Positions 10,591 through 18,431 of a stretch of DNA of 64,000 nt are shown here, piece after piece. Source of the stretch: JAJZVS01 sp963708095 (lineage in GTDB: Bacteria > Pseudomonadota > Alphaproteobacteria > Acetobacterales > Acetobacteraceae); assembly GCA_963708095.1 (NCBI GenBank), contig OY970182.1:2976001-3040000 (forward strand). The letters are read 5' to 3'. Each line of letters opens with the position of its first letter. The stretch's first letter is position 1. The notes beneath the pieces were generated by a model. The model searched no databases, was not told where the DNA came from, and worked only from the letters and a program-made list of their open reading frames with translations. A program made the translations under genes and the position numbers.

Positions 10591-10776
10591 CGTCGCGTGC
10601 GGGAATCGTGCGATCCCCGCCCGCCCTGGTTTCCCTCTGCTGCCCCCCTGCCCGAAGTGCAGGCGGCGTTCCAGCGATCGCTATGGGGATTTGGAATGAT
10701 AACAACCCCGAGACGAATCCGAGGGCGGCCGCAGCCAAACGAGAACACGGCATCGCCCAACATGAGCACGCCGCCG

Positions 10777-11865
10777 TCAGGGAAGTTGATCTGCCTGCAA
10801 GTGAGCCCGGGCGTGGCGATCGCTCGCGCCGACGCATGTATCCGTCTCTAAGTGGCTGGCATAACGCGCTGCGTTTGGCCGGAATCCGGTTGCGAGCTCG
10901 AACCGGGAGAAATCGGAGAAGAAATGCTCCCACAGCCACGCCCGGTCATCATCGGCAAGCCCCGGAACGGCTTGTGTGATCACCCGTTTGGCACGGGAGT
11001 GCAAGAGACGCGGCAGCAACCGGGAAATGACCCCCGACGCCAACTTGAGTCCCCGCTCTCCGACGCGGTCGCGCGCGAATTGACCAAGCCGATTGTATTG
11101 AAACCCCTGATTCTTGGGCCCCGTGTCGAGAAATCGGAAATCGGGCTGCGTCGCGCCCAGAAATCGCGCGCACTCCGCGGCGACCGCGACTGGCTCCCCG
11201 ATCAGACGTTCGAACGGCACAAAAAGGAACTTCTCCAGCGGAAAGAACCGCAGGAACCCACCGAGTTGACGATGGTAGTAGCTTGCGTGCGTGTAATAGG
11301 CGCGCTGCCTTACCGCGTCCCGCAGGCTTCGCCTTTCCCGGCCCACCCGCACCTCATGCCAATAGGCCGAATGGCAGCGTTCCGCGGGATCACGCACGAG
11401 ATAGATGAAGCGCGCCCGCGGCTGCAGCGCGTGGATCCGTTCGGGAACCGCCTCCGTGTCGCCGAGATCCGGCGCGGCCATCGTGTAGCTTGGCGAGGCA
11501 TCGACCAGGATGTCGCGAGGCTCGGGGAAGCAACTGCGGTACCAGTCGATTCCACGATCCCAATTCGAGTGGAAAAAATCCGGCTCCTTCGGCTGTGCCA
11601 CCGCGATCTCGGGATGCTGGTCGAGCATGGCGGCCAGGGTGGTCGTGCCGGCCTTCTGGGCCCCGATGATGAAGCCCTCGGGGGGAAAGCTGCCCCACCT
11701 GGCAAGGCGGGGGGCTACATCGAGCTGCGGTGTCGAGACCTGCGCCGCCAATCCCTCGTGCCCGGCCTCGACAAACGGCGAGTGCATCGTTCGATAGCCG
11801 GACACGCGGTCGGCATCGTCCGCCATCCAACCGGGCGCGCTCCCGGCGGCCCTGCTGCTCACCAT
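10777..11865 (-). CDS. PAPS-dependent sulfotransferase
   Basis: Predicted to transfer sulfate from PAPS to a hydroxyl or amino acceptor. The 5'-phosphosulfate loop GFIIGAQKAGTTTLAAML and the 3'-phosphate motif RDPAERCHSAYWHEV are both intact, as in the Sulfotransfer_1/heparan-sulfotransferase-like group; KEPDFFHSNWDRG matches the conserved region after the first motif. Length is 362 residues from the chosen ATG. Alternatives in frame are 11964 and 11913; a promoter at 11924-11952 rules against 11964 and makes 11913 nearly leaderless. The N-terminal ~50 residues are poorly conserved in character. No signal peptide is seen, so it is likely cytosolic and acts on a soluble or lipid-linked acceptor. 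The gene converges on the methyltransferase. Confidence 0.86.
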   Translation of the reverse strand: MVSSRAAGSAPGWMADDADRVSGYRTMHSPFVEAGHEGLAAQVSTPQLDVAPRLARWGSFPPEGFIIGAQKAGTTTLAAMLDQHPEIAVAQPKEPDFFHSNWDRGIDWYRSCFPEPRDILVDASPSYTMAAPDLGDTEAVPERIHALQPRARFIYLVRDPAERCHSAYWHEVRVGRERRSLRDAVRQRAYYTHASYYHRQLGGFLRFFPLEKFLFVPFERLIGEPVAVAAECARFLGATQPDFRFLDTGPKNQGFQYNRLGQFARDRVGERGLKLASGVISRLLPRLLHSRAKRVITQAVPGLADDDRAWLWEHFFSDFSRFELATGFRPNAARYASHLETDTCVGASDRHARAHLQADQLP

Positions 11866-11923
11866 CGCTTGGTCCCGTCCCGTCCGGCTGCCCGTCGCTA
11901 CCGGACCGTGCATTTGTAAACCT

Positions 11924-11952
11924 AGTATGCACCTGTACACAGGCGGTGGCAA
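11924..11952 (-). promoter_or_regulatory. Putative sigma-70-type promoter of the sulfotransferase gene
   Basis: Read on the minus strand: TTGCCA, 17-bp spacer, CATACT. Transcription would start near 11917, giving a leader of about 50 nt to the ATG at 11865. Confidence 0.45.
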
Positions 11953-12166
11953 TGAGTCGTTCATGCTGCCCGGGCGCCTGCCGCCCGTCCGCCGTCACGA
12001 CCCCGAAGTGCGGCCCGGGCCGGCGCGTTGATCCGGATCGACCCCGGTCCGCACGCTTGGTTCGAAACGGCACACGCCGCTGGCGTGGCCCGTGCAGGCT
12101 TCTGCGCCCGGCGCGGCCATGCGGGGGAAGGATCGGCAGCCAGGTTGCCCCCGGTCCTTCCCACCT

Positions 12167-12294
12167 CATACCAGCGGCCCCGGCCAATTCCTCGTCCGGC
12201 GTCCACCTGGCCGCTGGTATGTCCTTGATTTTGCGCATGGCCGCCCCGCCAACCCCATGCGCGATACCGGCCGGCCGAAGAGGCCGCCGGTATC
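12167..12294. repeat. Two intergenic inverted repeats
   Basis: The ~500-bp gap between the sulfotransferase start and the metE stop holds two palindromes. The first is a perfect 13-bp inverted repeat, CATACCAGCGGCC at 12167-12179 and its complement at 12209-12221. The second is a compact hairpin beginning GATACCGG at 12263 and ending CCGGTATC at 12294. Both share the ATACC(A/G)GC(G)GCC core, as expected for a repeated extragenic palindrome family; the second may also act as the metE terminator. I see no gene in the rest of this gap. Confidence 0.65.
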
Positions 12295-12385
12295 ACACCG
12301 GCTTGCTACGACAGGATGCCGACGGCACCCCGGCGTGGTGCCGCCCGGCCAGACCTGGGCGAGACGCCGCCGGTCGTCGCCGAGA

Positions 12386-14728
12386 TTACGCCCGTCCGTC
12401 CGCCGGACCGGCGCGCATCTGCCGGGCCACGGCAACCAGGTTCTCGAGCGCCGGCCGGACCTCCTCCCACCGGCGGGTCTTCAGGCCGCAATCGGGATTG
12501 ACCCAGATCTGCCAGTCCTGCAGCCGTACCCGCGCGCGGCCCAGCAACTCCGCCATCTCCGCCGCGTCCGGCACCCGAGGGCTGTGGATGTCCCACACAC
12601 CCGGCCCGATCTCGGCCGGGTAGCTCGCCCCGCCGTCCGCCGTGCGCAGCGCGAAGGCGTCGAGCAGCTCCATCCGGCTGCGGCTCGCCTCGATGGAGAT
12701 CGCGTCGGCGTCCATCGCCGCGATCGCGTCCATGATGTCGTTGAACTCGGAGTAGCACATGTGGCTGTGGATCGCGGTCGCGTCGCGCACCCCGGCCGTC
12801 GCCAAGCGGAAGCACGCCACCGCCCAGCGCAGATAGCCTTCCCATTCGACGCGGCGCAGCGGCAGGCCTTCGCGAAACGCCGGCTCGTCCACCTGGATTA
12901 CCGGGATACCGGCCGCTTCCAGGTCGGCGACCTCGTCGCGGATGGCAAGCGCGATCTGCCGGCACACCGCCTCCCGCGGCAGGTCATCACGTACGAACGA
13001 CCATTGCAGCAAGGTGACGGGGCCGGTCAGCATGCCCTTCATCGGCCGCGCGGTGAGCGATTGCGCGTAGGCGGACCAGCGCACGGTCATCGGTTCCGGG
13101 CGCGACACGTCGCCCCAGATCACCGGCGGCGCGACGCAGCGGCTGCCGTAGGACTGCACCCAGCCGTGCCGGGTGAAGGCGTAGCCGTGCAGCCGCTCGC
13201 CGAAATACTGCACCATGTCGTTGCGCTCGAACTCCCCGTGCACCAGCACGTCGAGGCCGACGTCCTCCTGCCAGCGCACCGCCTCGGCGATCCGGGTCTC
13301 GATCGCCTGGTCGTACTCGGCTTCGGTCAACGCGCCGCGGCCGAGGTCGGCGCGCAGCCGGCGCACTTCCGCGGTCTGCGGGAAGGAGCCGATGGTGGTG
13401 GTGGGGAACGCGGGCAGGCCCAGCCGCGCCTGCTGCGCGATGCGGCGGGCGGGGAACGGGCTGGCGCGGCACTCCATCGCCGGCGCCAGCGCCTCCATGC
13501 GGGCGGCGACGTCGGGCCGGTGTACGCGGGTGCTGGCGCGACGCGCGTGCACTACCGCGTCGCTCGCCTCCAGCGGGCCGCGGATCGCTGCCTCGCCTTC
13601 GTCGAGCCCGCGTGCCAGGGCCGCGACCTCCCCCAACTTCTGCGCCGCGAAAGCGAGCCAGCTCGCGATCTCCGGATCGAGCGCGGTCTCCTGCGCCAGA
13701 TCCAACGGCACGTGCAGCAGGCTGCAGGACGGTGCGACCATCAGCCGGCGTGTGCCGCCGCGCGCGGCGGCCACCCGCTGCGCGGTCGCCAGGGCGGCGC
13801 GCAGGTCGGTGCGCCAGACGTTGCGGCCGTCGATCAGGCCGAGCGACAGCCACTGCTCGGGCCGCGCGGCGGCCAGCACCGTCTCCAGGTCGGCGGCACC
13901 GCGCACCAGGTCGAGATGCAGCCCGGCCACCGGCAGCCGCAGGGCGGTGCCAAGGTTGTCTCCAAGGGCGCCGAAATAGCTGGCCAGCAGCATCTCCGGC
14001 GTCGGCCCGCGCGCCAATGTGGCGTAGGCCAGCGCGAAGGCGAGGCGCGCCTTCTCCGCAAGATCGAGCGCCAGCACCGGTTCGTCCACCTGCACCCAGG
14101 TGCAGCCCGCCTCGGCCAGCTCGGCCAGTACGCAGGCATAAAGGGGCAGCACGCCGTCGAGCAGGTCGAGCGGGTCGGAGCCATCCGTCGTCTTGGACAG
14201 CATCAGGAACGAGACCGGGCCGAGCAGCACCGGCCGGGTGCGGGTGCCGGCGGCCAGAGCCTCGCGGAACAACGCGAGCGGGCGGTTCCCGGTCAGCGCG
14301 AATCGCTGCCCGGCGGCCAGGCGCGGCACCAGGTAGTGATAGTTGGTGTCGAACCATTTGGTCATTTCGAGCGCGGGCAGGCCGGGGGAGATACCGGCAT
14401 CCCGCTCGGCCTCGGCGCCGCGCGAGCCACGGGCCAGCGCGAAGTAGGTCGGCAAGGACACCGGCCCGGCCGTCCAGCCGTACCCCGGCGGCAGCGCGCC
14501 GAGCAGGCAGGCGGTGTCCAGCACGTGGTCATAGAGCGAGAAATCGCCGCTGGGTACGTGGCTGATGCCGGCGCCCTGCTGGGTGCGCCAATGCGCGGCG
14601 CGCAAGCCTGCCGCGGTGTCGTGCAGCGCCGCGGCGTCGGTCTCGCCGGTCCAGTGCCGCTCGAGGGCGAATTTGAGGGCGCGGCGGGCGCCGATGCGGG
14701 GAAAGCCGAGGTTGGCGGCGACGGTCAT
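12386..14728 (-). CDS. metE: Cobalamin-independent methionine synthase
   Basis: Transfers the methyl group from 5-methyltetrahydropteroyl-triglutamate to homocysteine. The length of 780 residues is normal for the family. The N-terminal barrel starts NLGFPRIGARRALKFALERHW. The C-terminal barrel has the zinc ligands H656 and C658 (SHMCYSEF), E680 (ISIEASRS) and C747 (VNPDCGLKTRRW), so the enzyme should be active. GGAGG sits 8 bases before the ATG. A cobalamin riboswitch lies upstream on the same strand, so metE should be shut off when B12 is available; this implies that a B12-dependent MetH or B12 uptake exists elsewhere in the genome. A 28-codon ORF ends in an ATGA overlap with this start. Confidence 0.97.
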   Translation of the reverse strand: MTVAANLGFPRIGARRALKFALERHWTGETDAAALHDTAAGLRAAHWRTQQGAGISHVPSGDFSLYDHVLDTACLLGALPPGYGWTAGPVSLPTYFALARGSRGAEAERDAGISPGLPALEMTKWFDTNYHYLVPRLAAGQRFALTGNRPLALFREALAAGTRTRPVLLGPVSFLMLSKTTDGSDPLDLLDGVLPLYACVLAELAEAGCTWVQVDEPVLALDLAEKARLAFALAYATLARGPTPEMLLASYFGALGDNLGTALRLPVAGLHLDLVRGAADLETVLAAARPEQWLSLGLIDGRNVWRTDLRAALATAQRVAAARGGTRRLMVAPSCSLLHVPLDLAQETALDPEIASWLAFAAQKLGEVAALARGLDEGEAAIRGPLEASDAVVHARRASTRVHRPDVAARMEALAPAMECRASPFPARRIAQQARLGLPAFPTTTIGSFPQTAEVRRLRADLGRGALTEAEYDQAIETRIAEAVRWQEDVGLDVLVHGEFERNDMVQYFGERLHGYAFTRHGWVQSYGSRCVAPPVIWGDVSRPEPMTVRWSAYAQSLTARPMKGMLTGPVTLLQWSFVRDDLPREAVCRQIALAIRDEVADLEAAGIPVIQVDEPAFREGLPLRRVEWEGYLRWAVACFRLATAGVRDATAIHSHMCYSEFNDIMDAIAAMDADAISIEASRSRMELLDAFALRTADGGASYPAEIGPGVWDIHSPRVPDAAEMAELLGRARVRLQDWQIWVNPDCGLKTRRWEEVRPALENLVAVARQMRAGPADGRA

Positions 14729-14811
14729 GCCCGGCCTCCATCGCGGCGGGTGGACAGGGTAACGGCGGTGGGGAAAGGGTGCGCGGCGGCGCCGCGGAAG
14801 GTGGCGGTCAT
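14725..14811 (-). CDS. Putative 28-codon upstream ORF in the metE leader
   Basis: Between the riboswitch and metE a short frame begins ATG with GGAG six bases upstream, encodes MTATFRGAAAHPFPTAVTLS followed by TRRDGGRA, and stops with a TGA that overlaps the metE ATG (ATGA). The good ribosome site and the exact stop-start overlap suggest translational coupling, in which ribosomes finishing the peptide feed into metE. Whether the peptide is made or matters is unknown, and it could be chance in GC-rich DNA. Confidence 0.42.
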   Translation of the reverse strand: MTATFRGAAAHPFPTAVTLSTRRDGGRA

Positions 14812-14861
14812 GGTCGTCTCCAGCCTCCGGTACACCCCGCCCGGCGGCGTTGCTCGTGCGA

Positions 14862-15085
14862 CGACGGCAGGTCTCCTGGCTCGCGGGTCATAGCTGCCGG
14901 CCCCGCCTTCCCGGACCGTGCGGTCCAGTGGCTCGCCCGCATGCCCGTTCCGGGGTGTGCGGGGCGGAAGGGCCAGCGGCTCGCCGCTGACAGTTGCGGG
15001 GGCAGCCGCCGACTTGCCCCCGGACCACGAAGGCCCAGCCGGGACGCACGGCGTTCCCTTTTCACCCGCTCGCGCGGGACCGACG
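14862..15085 (-). promoter_or_regulatory. Cobalamin (adenosylcobalamin) riboswitch upstream of metE
   Basis: Read on the minus strand, the conserved blocks occur in the correct order: GGGTGAAAAGGGAA (15067-15054), GCCCCCGCAACTGT, the B12-box GCCACTG, and GAGCCAGGAGACCTGCCG (14882-14865). The ends can pair as P1 around GTCGTCGG / CCGTCGTCG. This is a canonical class I cobalamin aptamer. About 135 nt separate it from metE, enough for an expression platform that hides the ribosome site of the short ORF or of metE. Binding of B12 is expected to repress metE. Confidence 0.95.
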
Positions 15086-15093
15086 ACCCGGGA

Positions 15094-15122
15094 AGGCTAG
15101 GCGGAACGACGGGACGCGGCAA
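15094..15122 (-). promoter_or_regulatory. Putative promoter for the riboswitch-metE transcript
   Basis: Minus strand TTGCCG, 17-bp spacer, TAGCCT. The predicted start near 15087 falls exactly at the 5' edge of the riboswitch, which supports the call despite a weak -10. Confidence 0.42.
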
Positions 15123-15186
15123 GCGGGTGCTAGGGGCACGCGGACGCCGGTGGTAACCGCGGGCCCACCCTATGCCACCGACAGAC

Positions 15187-16059
15187 CTACCCCGGCTCGA
15201 ACGCCACCAGCCGCCGATACAGGTGCCAGGTCGCGTGCCCCAGCACCGGGATCACCACCGCCAGCCCGAGCAGGAACGGCACCGACCCCAGCACCAGCCC
15301 GACTGCCACGATCAGCCCCCAGCCCACCATCGCGCGCTTGTTGGCCCGCACGGCGCGCAGCGAGGTCTGCATCGCCAGTTCGACCGATACCCCGCGATCC
15401 ACCATCATGGGGAACGACACCACCCCCAGCACCAGGGCGGCCACGGCGAACAGGAAGCCGACGCCGTTGCCCACCACCAGCAGGATCCAGCCGCGCCAGG
15501 TGAACAGCACCGCGTGCAGCAGCGCGGCGGGCGAGGCCGGCGCCAGCGGGCCGACGGTCAGCAGGAAAATCCCCTCCGCGGCCACCAGCCACAGTACGAA
15601 CAACCCGGCGAGCAGCAGCCCGAGCTTCAGTGTTCCGCCGAACGCGGGCGAGTCGATCACGTCGAACGCATGCCACCAGGCAATTTCCGCTCCAGCCTCG
15701 CGCCGGCGGCTGAGCTCATAGAGGCCCACCGCGGCGAACGGTCCGAGCAAGGAAAACCCCGCCACCAGGGGAAAGATCAGCGGCAGCGCGTGCACACCCG
15801 AGGCAAGCCGGGCGAGCACCAGCCCCAGCGCCGGATACAACGCGCAGAGGACCACGTAATGCGTGGGATCGGCGCGGAAGTCCGCAATGCCCCCGGCAAC
15901 CGCAGCGCGCAGGTCGGCCGTGCCGATGCGGCGGATGAGCAGCGCAGGAACCTCATGGGTGGCGGGCCGGTGACGCGCCGCCTCCATGCCCACCAGGGCC
16001 GACCGGATCTGATCCCACCCCCAGACCACGGGGTTGCGTGCCGGATTGCCGACGGTCAT
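15187..16059 (-). CDS. DUF2189 family integral membrane protein
   Basis: Protein of 290 residues with about six hydrophobic segments (for example THYVVLCALYPALGLVLARL, LIFPLVAGFSLLGPFAAVGL, GWILLVVGNGVGFLFAVAAL). The overall pattern, including GFSLLGPFAAVGLYELSRRRE and SFPMMVDRGVSVELAMQTSL, matches DUF2189, a family of inner-membrane proteins that is widespread in alphaproteobacteria and has no established function. It stops ~65 bp upstream of the metE promoter, on the same strand, but the riboswitch and promoter between them suggest separate transcription. The ~200 bp between this start and the crotonase gene carry no gene. Confidence 0.85.
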   Translation of the reverse strand: MTVGNPARNPVVWGWDQIRSALVGMEAARHRPATHEVPALLIRRIGTADLRAAVAGGIADFRADPTHYVVLCALYPALGLVLARLASGVHALPLIFPLVAGFSLLGPFAAVGLYELSRRREAGAEIAWWHAFDVIDSPAFGGTLKLGLLLAGLFVLWLVAAEGIFLLTVGPLAPASPAALLHAVLFTWRGWILLVVGNGVGFLFAVAALVLGVVSFPMMVDRGVSVELAMQTSLRAVRANKRAMVGWGLIVAVGLVLGSVPFLLGLAVVIPVLGHATWHLYRRLVAFEPG

Positions 16060-16265
16060 GGCCGCCCTCCTCCCGAACGTTGCGCACGGGACGCGGGCAG
16101 GGGGCGACGCAGGACAAGAAAATGCCGGTCACGTCCAGCCGCGACCTCACGAACCGCCATCTTAACACAGGACGGGCAGGAGGTGCGAAATTTTCGCGGC
16201 CCGGTCACGCGGTTTCGGTCGGCACTCTCTTCTCCCTCCGCCTTCGGGGGGTTGGAGAACGGTTC

Positions 16266-17048
16266 CTACCCGGCGCCGAACACCGGTTTGCGCTTCTCCA
16301 GGAACGCCCGCTTCGCCTCCATCGCATCGGGCATGCGACCGAGTTGCATGGTCATGTCCTGCTCGAATCGGTAGCCGTCGCGCAGGCTCATGGTTTCGAT
16401 CGTGTTGACCGAGTGCTTGGCAAGCTGCACCGCGGTCGGGCTCAGCTCGGCAATGCGCGCGGCGATCGCGCGTGCCGCCGGCAGCAGCTCGGTCTGCGGC
16501 ACGCAGGCTTCCACGACGCCGCGGCGGTACAACTCCGGGCCGCGCAGGCGCTCCCCGGTGAACATCATCCGCCGCACGGTGGAATGACCGAACAGGCGCA
16601 TCGCGTGCCGGCACCCGCCCATCAGGCCGACGGTGACCTCCGGCAGGCCGAGCTCGGCCTCCTCCGCCGCCAGCAGAATGTCGCAGCTTGCAACCAGCGC
16701 CAGGCCTGCCCCGAGGGCAGGACCGTTGATCGCCGCGATCACCGGCTTCCTGCACTCCATGATGGCATGATAACTCTCGCGCGCACTGCGCAAATGCTGG
16801 CGATCGCCGCCGGGCGCCGGCGCCGCGGCAACGCGCGCCTTGATGTCGGCACCGGCGGAAAACACCCGCCCTGCCCCGGTCAGAATCACGGCACGCACCT
16901 CGGCCAGATCGGACAGCTCGTCGAAACAAAGCGCGATTTCGTCCTGGGTGGCGCGGGTCTGCGCATTCACCGGCGGCCGGTCGAGCGTGACAACGGCAAT
17001 GTAATCCGCAATCGACAGGTGCAGCGCGTGGAACGCAGTCTGACTCAT
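16266..17048 (-). CDS. Enoyl-CoA hydratase/isomerase (crotonase) family protein
   Basis: Crotonase-fold protein of 260 residues. The oxyanion-hole segments are visible: GAGRVFSAGADIK and NGPALGAGLALVASCD, followed by LGLPEVTVGLMGG. Classical hydratases have two catalytic glutamates. The second (in LPEV) is present, but the first, normally in GGGCEL, is replaced in GAGLAL, so this is unlikely to be a standard beta-oxidation hydratase; isomerase, dehalogenase-like or other crotonase chemistry is possible. ATG 17048 follows AAGGGGG. It stands alone between the DUF2189 gene and the GGDEF gene, all on the minus strand, so the pathway cannot be inferred. Confidence 0.88.
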   Translation of the reverse strand: MSQTAFHALHLSIADYIAVVTLDRPPVNAQTRATQDEIALCFDELSDLAEVRAVILTGAGRVFSAGADIKARVAAAPAPGGDRQHLRSARESYHAIMECRKPVIAAINGPALGAGLALVASCDILLAAEEAELGLPEVTVGLMGGCRHAMRLFGHSTVRRMMFTGERLRGPELYRRGVVEACVPQTELLPAARAIAARIAELSPTAVQLAKHSVNTIETMSLRDGYRFEQDMTMQLGRMPDAMEAKRAFLEKRKPVFGAG

Positions 17049-17125
17049 GGCGAACCCCCTTCGCGGAACGAAGCAGCAGCATAACCCTGTCCGGGGCGCC
17101 GCCACCAACCGGCAATGGTTCGACT

Positions 17126-17179
17126 GCTCGGAAGCAAGGCCAGGAGGCAGCGCCCTTTGACCTTGCTTCGCTTCCGAGC
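17126..17179 (-). terminator. Long hairpin after the GGDEF gene
   Basis: GCTCGGAAGC at 17126-17135 pairs with GCTTCCGAGC at 17170-17179, and AAGCAAGG pairs with CCTTGCTT inside, giving a long stem just downstream of the minus-strand GGDEF stop. It has no U-run. It shares AAGCAAGGCC.GGAGGC with the rsmB/maeB intergenic hairpin. Confidence 0.6.
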
Positions 17180-17181
17180 GG

Positions 17182-18216
17182 TCAGACGTTCTCGGTGGCC
17201 GGCGAAGCCAGCCGGGCGGCGATCTCGCCGTACGCGGTGCGGTCTTTGCCGCCGCCTTTCGCCGCGTAGAGCAATCGGTCCGCGGCGACCAGGGCGGCCA
17301 CCGAATCGGCAGGCGGCCCGGCGAACATGGCGGCGCCCACCGAGGCCGAGACCGGGGCCCCGCTGGCCGTGGTTGCCCGTCGGATCGACACGCGGATGCG
17401 TTCGGCCACCTCACGCACGTCCCGACCGTCGCCGCCGACGACCAGGACGGCGAATTCGTCGCCGCCGATGCGTGCCACGACATCCTCGCGCCGGGTGCAG
17501 GCCCGCAGGGATCGGGCGACGGCGCCCAGCACCGCGTCGCCGGCGCCGTGGCCGTGCCGGTCGTTGACGGATTTGAAGCCGTCGAGGTCGACGCAGACCA
17601 GTCCGAACCCTTCGGCATCACGACGCTGGCGCGCGATGGCGCGGTCGAGCGCGCCGAAGAATGCCGGACGGTTGGCGAGCCCGGTCAGCGCGTCGGTCAG
17701 CACCATTTCACGCAATTGTCCCGCCGCTTGCCGCAGCTCGAGGGCGGACGCCACCGCGCGCGCCAGCGCCGCCAGCCCTTCCCGCTGATCGGCGGGCAGT
17801 TCGCGCGGCTGGTAGTCGATCACGCACAACGTGCCGAGTGCGTGGCCGTGGCGATCGAGCAGCGCGGCGCCGGCGTAGAAACGGATTCCGGGCGGCCCCC
17901 TCACCAGCGGATTGGCGGCGAAACGCGGATCCGCCGCGGCATCCGGCACCACGAGCAGCCACCCCGGCTGCAGCAGGGCCAGGGCGCAGAAGGCGCTCTC
18001 GCGCGGAGTTTCCGGGATGTCGGCGCCGAACCGACCACGGAAATATTGCAAATCGTTATCCATCATCGAAACGAGCGCGAGCGGGCAGCCGGTGAGGCGC
18101 GCGGCAACCGAGGCGAGGTCTTCGAGACCCGCAGCGGCAGCCGTGTCCAGAACGTCATAGGCGCGCACCGAAGCCAGGCGCTCGGCCTCGTAGGCCGGGA
18201 GGGCGATGGGTTTCAT
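17182..18216 (-). CDS. GAF-GGDEF diguanylate cyclase
   Basis: Predicted cytosolic synthase of cyclic di-GMP, 344 residues. The N-terminal GAF domain (~20-160) has the pattern common to this sensor type: RLASVRAYDVLDT, MDNDLQYFRGRFG, ESAFCALALLQP, GTLCVIDYQPREL. The GGDEF domain (~175-335) has LTDALTGLANR, DLDGFKSVNDRHGHGAGD and an intact active site RIGGDEFAVL. An RxxD inhibitory site (RRED) lies five residues before GGDEF, so product inhibition is expected. There is no membrane segment and no EAL domain. The GAF ligand is unknown; FCALALLQPGWLLV resembles GAFs that act as redox or small-molecule sensors, which is only a suggestion. Confidence 0.93.
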   Translation of the reverse strand: MKPIALPAYEAERLASVRAYDVLDTAAAAGLEDLASVAARLTGCPLALVSMMDNDLQYFRGRFGADIPETPRESAFCALALLQPGWLLVVPDAAADPRFAANPLVRGPPGIRFYAGAALLDRHGHALGTLCVIDYQPRELPADQREGLAALARAVASALELRQAAGQLREMVLTDALTGLANRPAFFGALDRAIARQRRDAEGFGLVCVDLDGFKSVNDRHGHGAGDAVLGAVARSLRACTRREDVVARIGGDEFAVLVVGGDGRDVREVAERIRVSIRRATTASGAPVSASVGAAMFAGPPADSVAALVAADRLLYAAKGGGKDRTAYGEIAARLASPATENV

Positions 18217-18431
18217 GATCAGGCGTCCGGGTTAGCCTCATGCCGGTAACGGAACGGTTGCAATCCTGCCCGCCAATTCGCCCGTCGGCGTCGCCGACGT
18301 GCTATACGACATGTCGGCGGGGGGAGCGGACGGCCGCGCCCCTGCCTGAACAGCACCGCATCGCGCCGGCCGCCCGGACCTGGGGCGGGCCGAGCCGGTA
18401 GCGGTGCGCGCCGCCACAGGAGGAAACAGCC

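Noticed and set aside
10852..11919. 355-codon plus-strand frame over the sulfotransferase
   Set aside because: Antisense to a gene with both intact PAPS motifs; no domain in the antisense translation.
12092..14893. 933-codon open frame on the plus strand over metE
   Set aside because: Antisense shadow of metE; metE has all zinc ligands and a riboswitch on its own strand.
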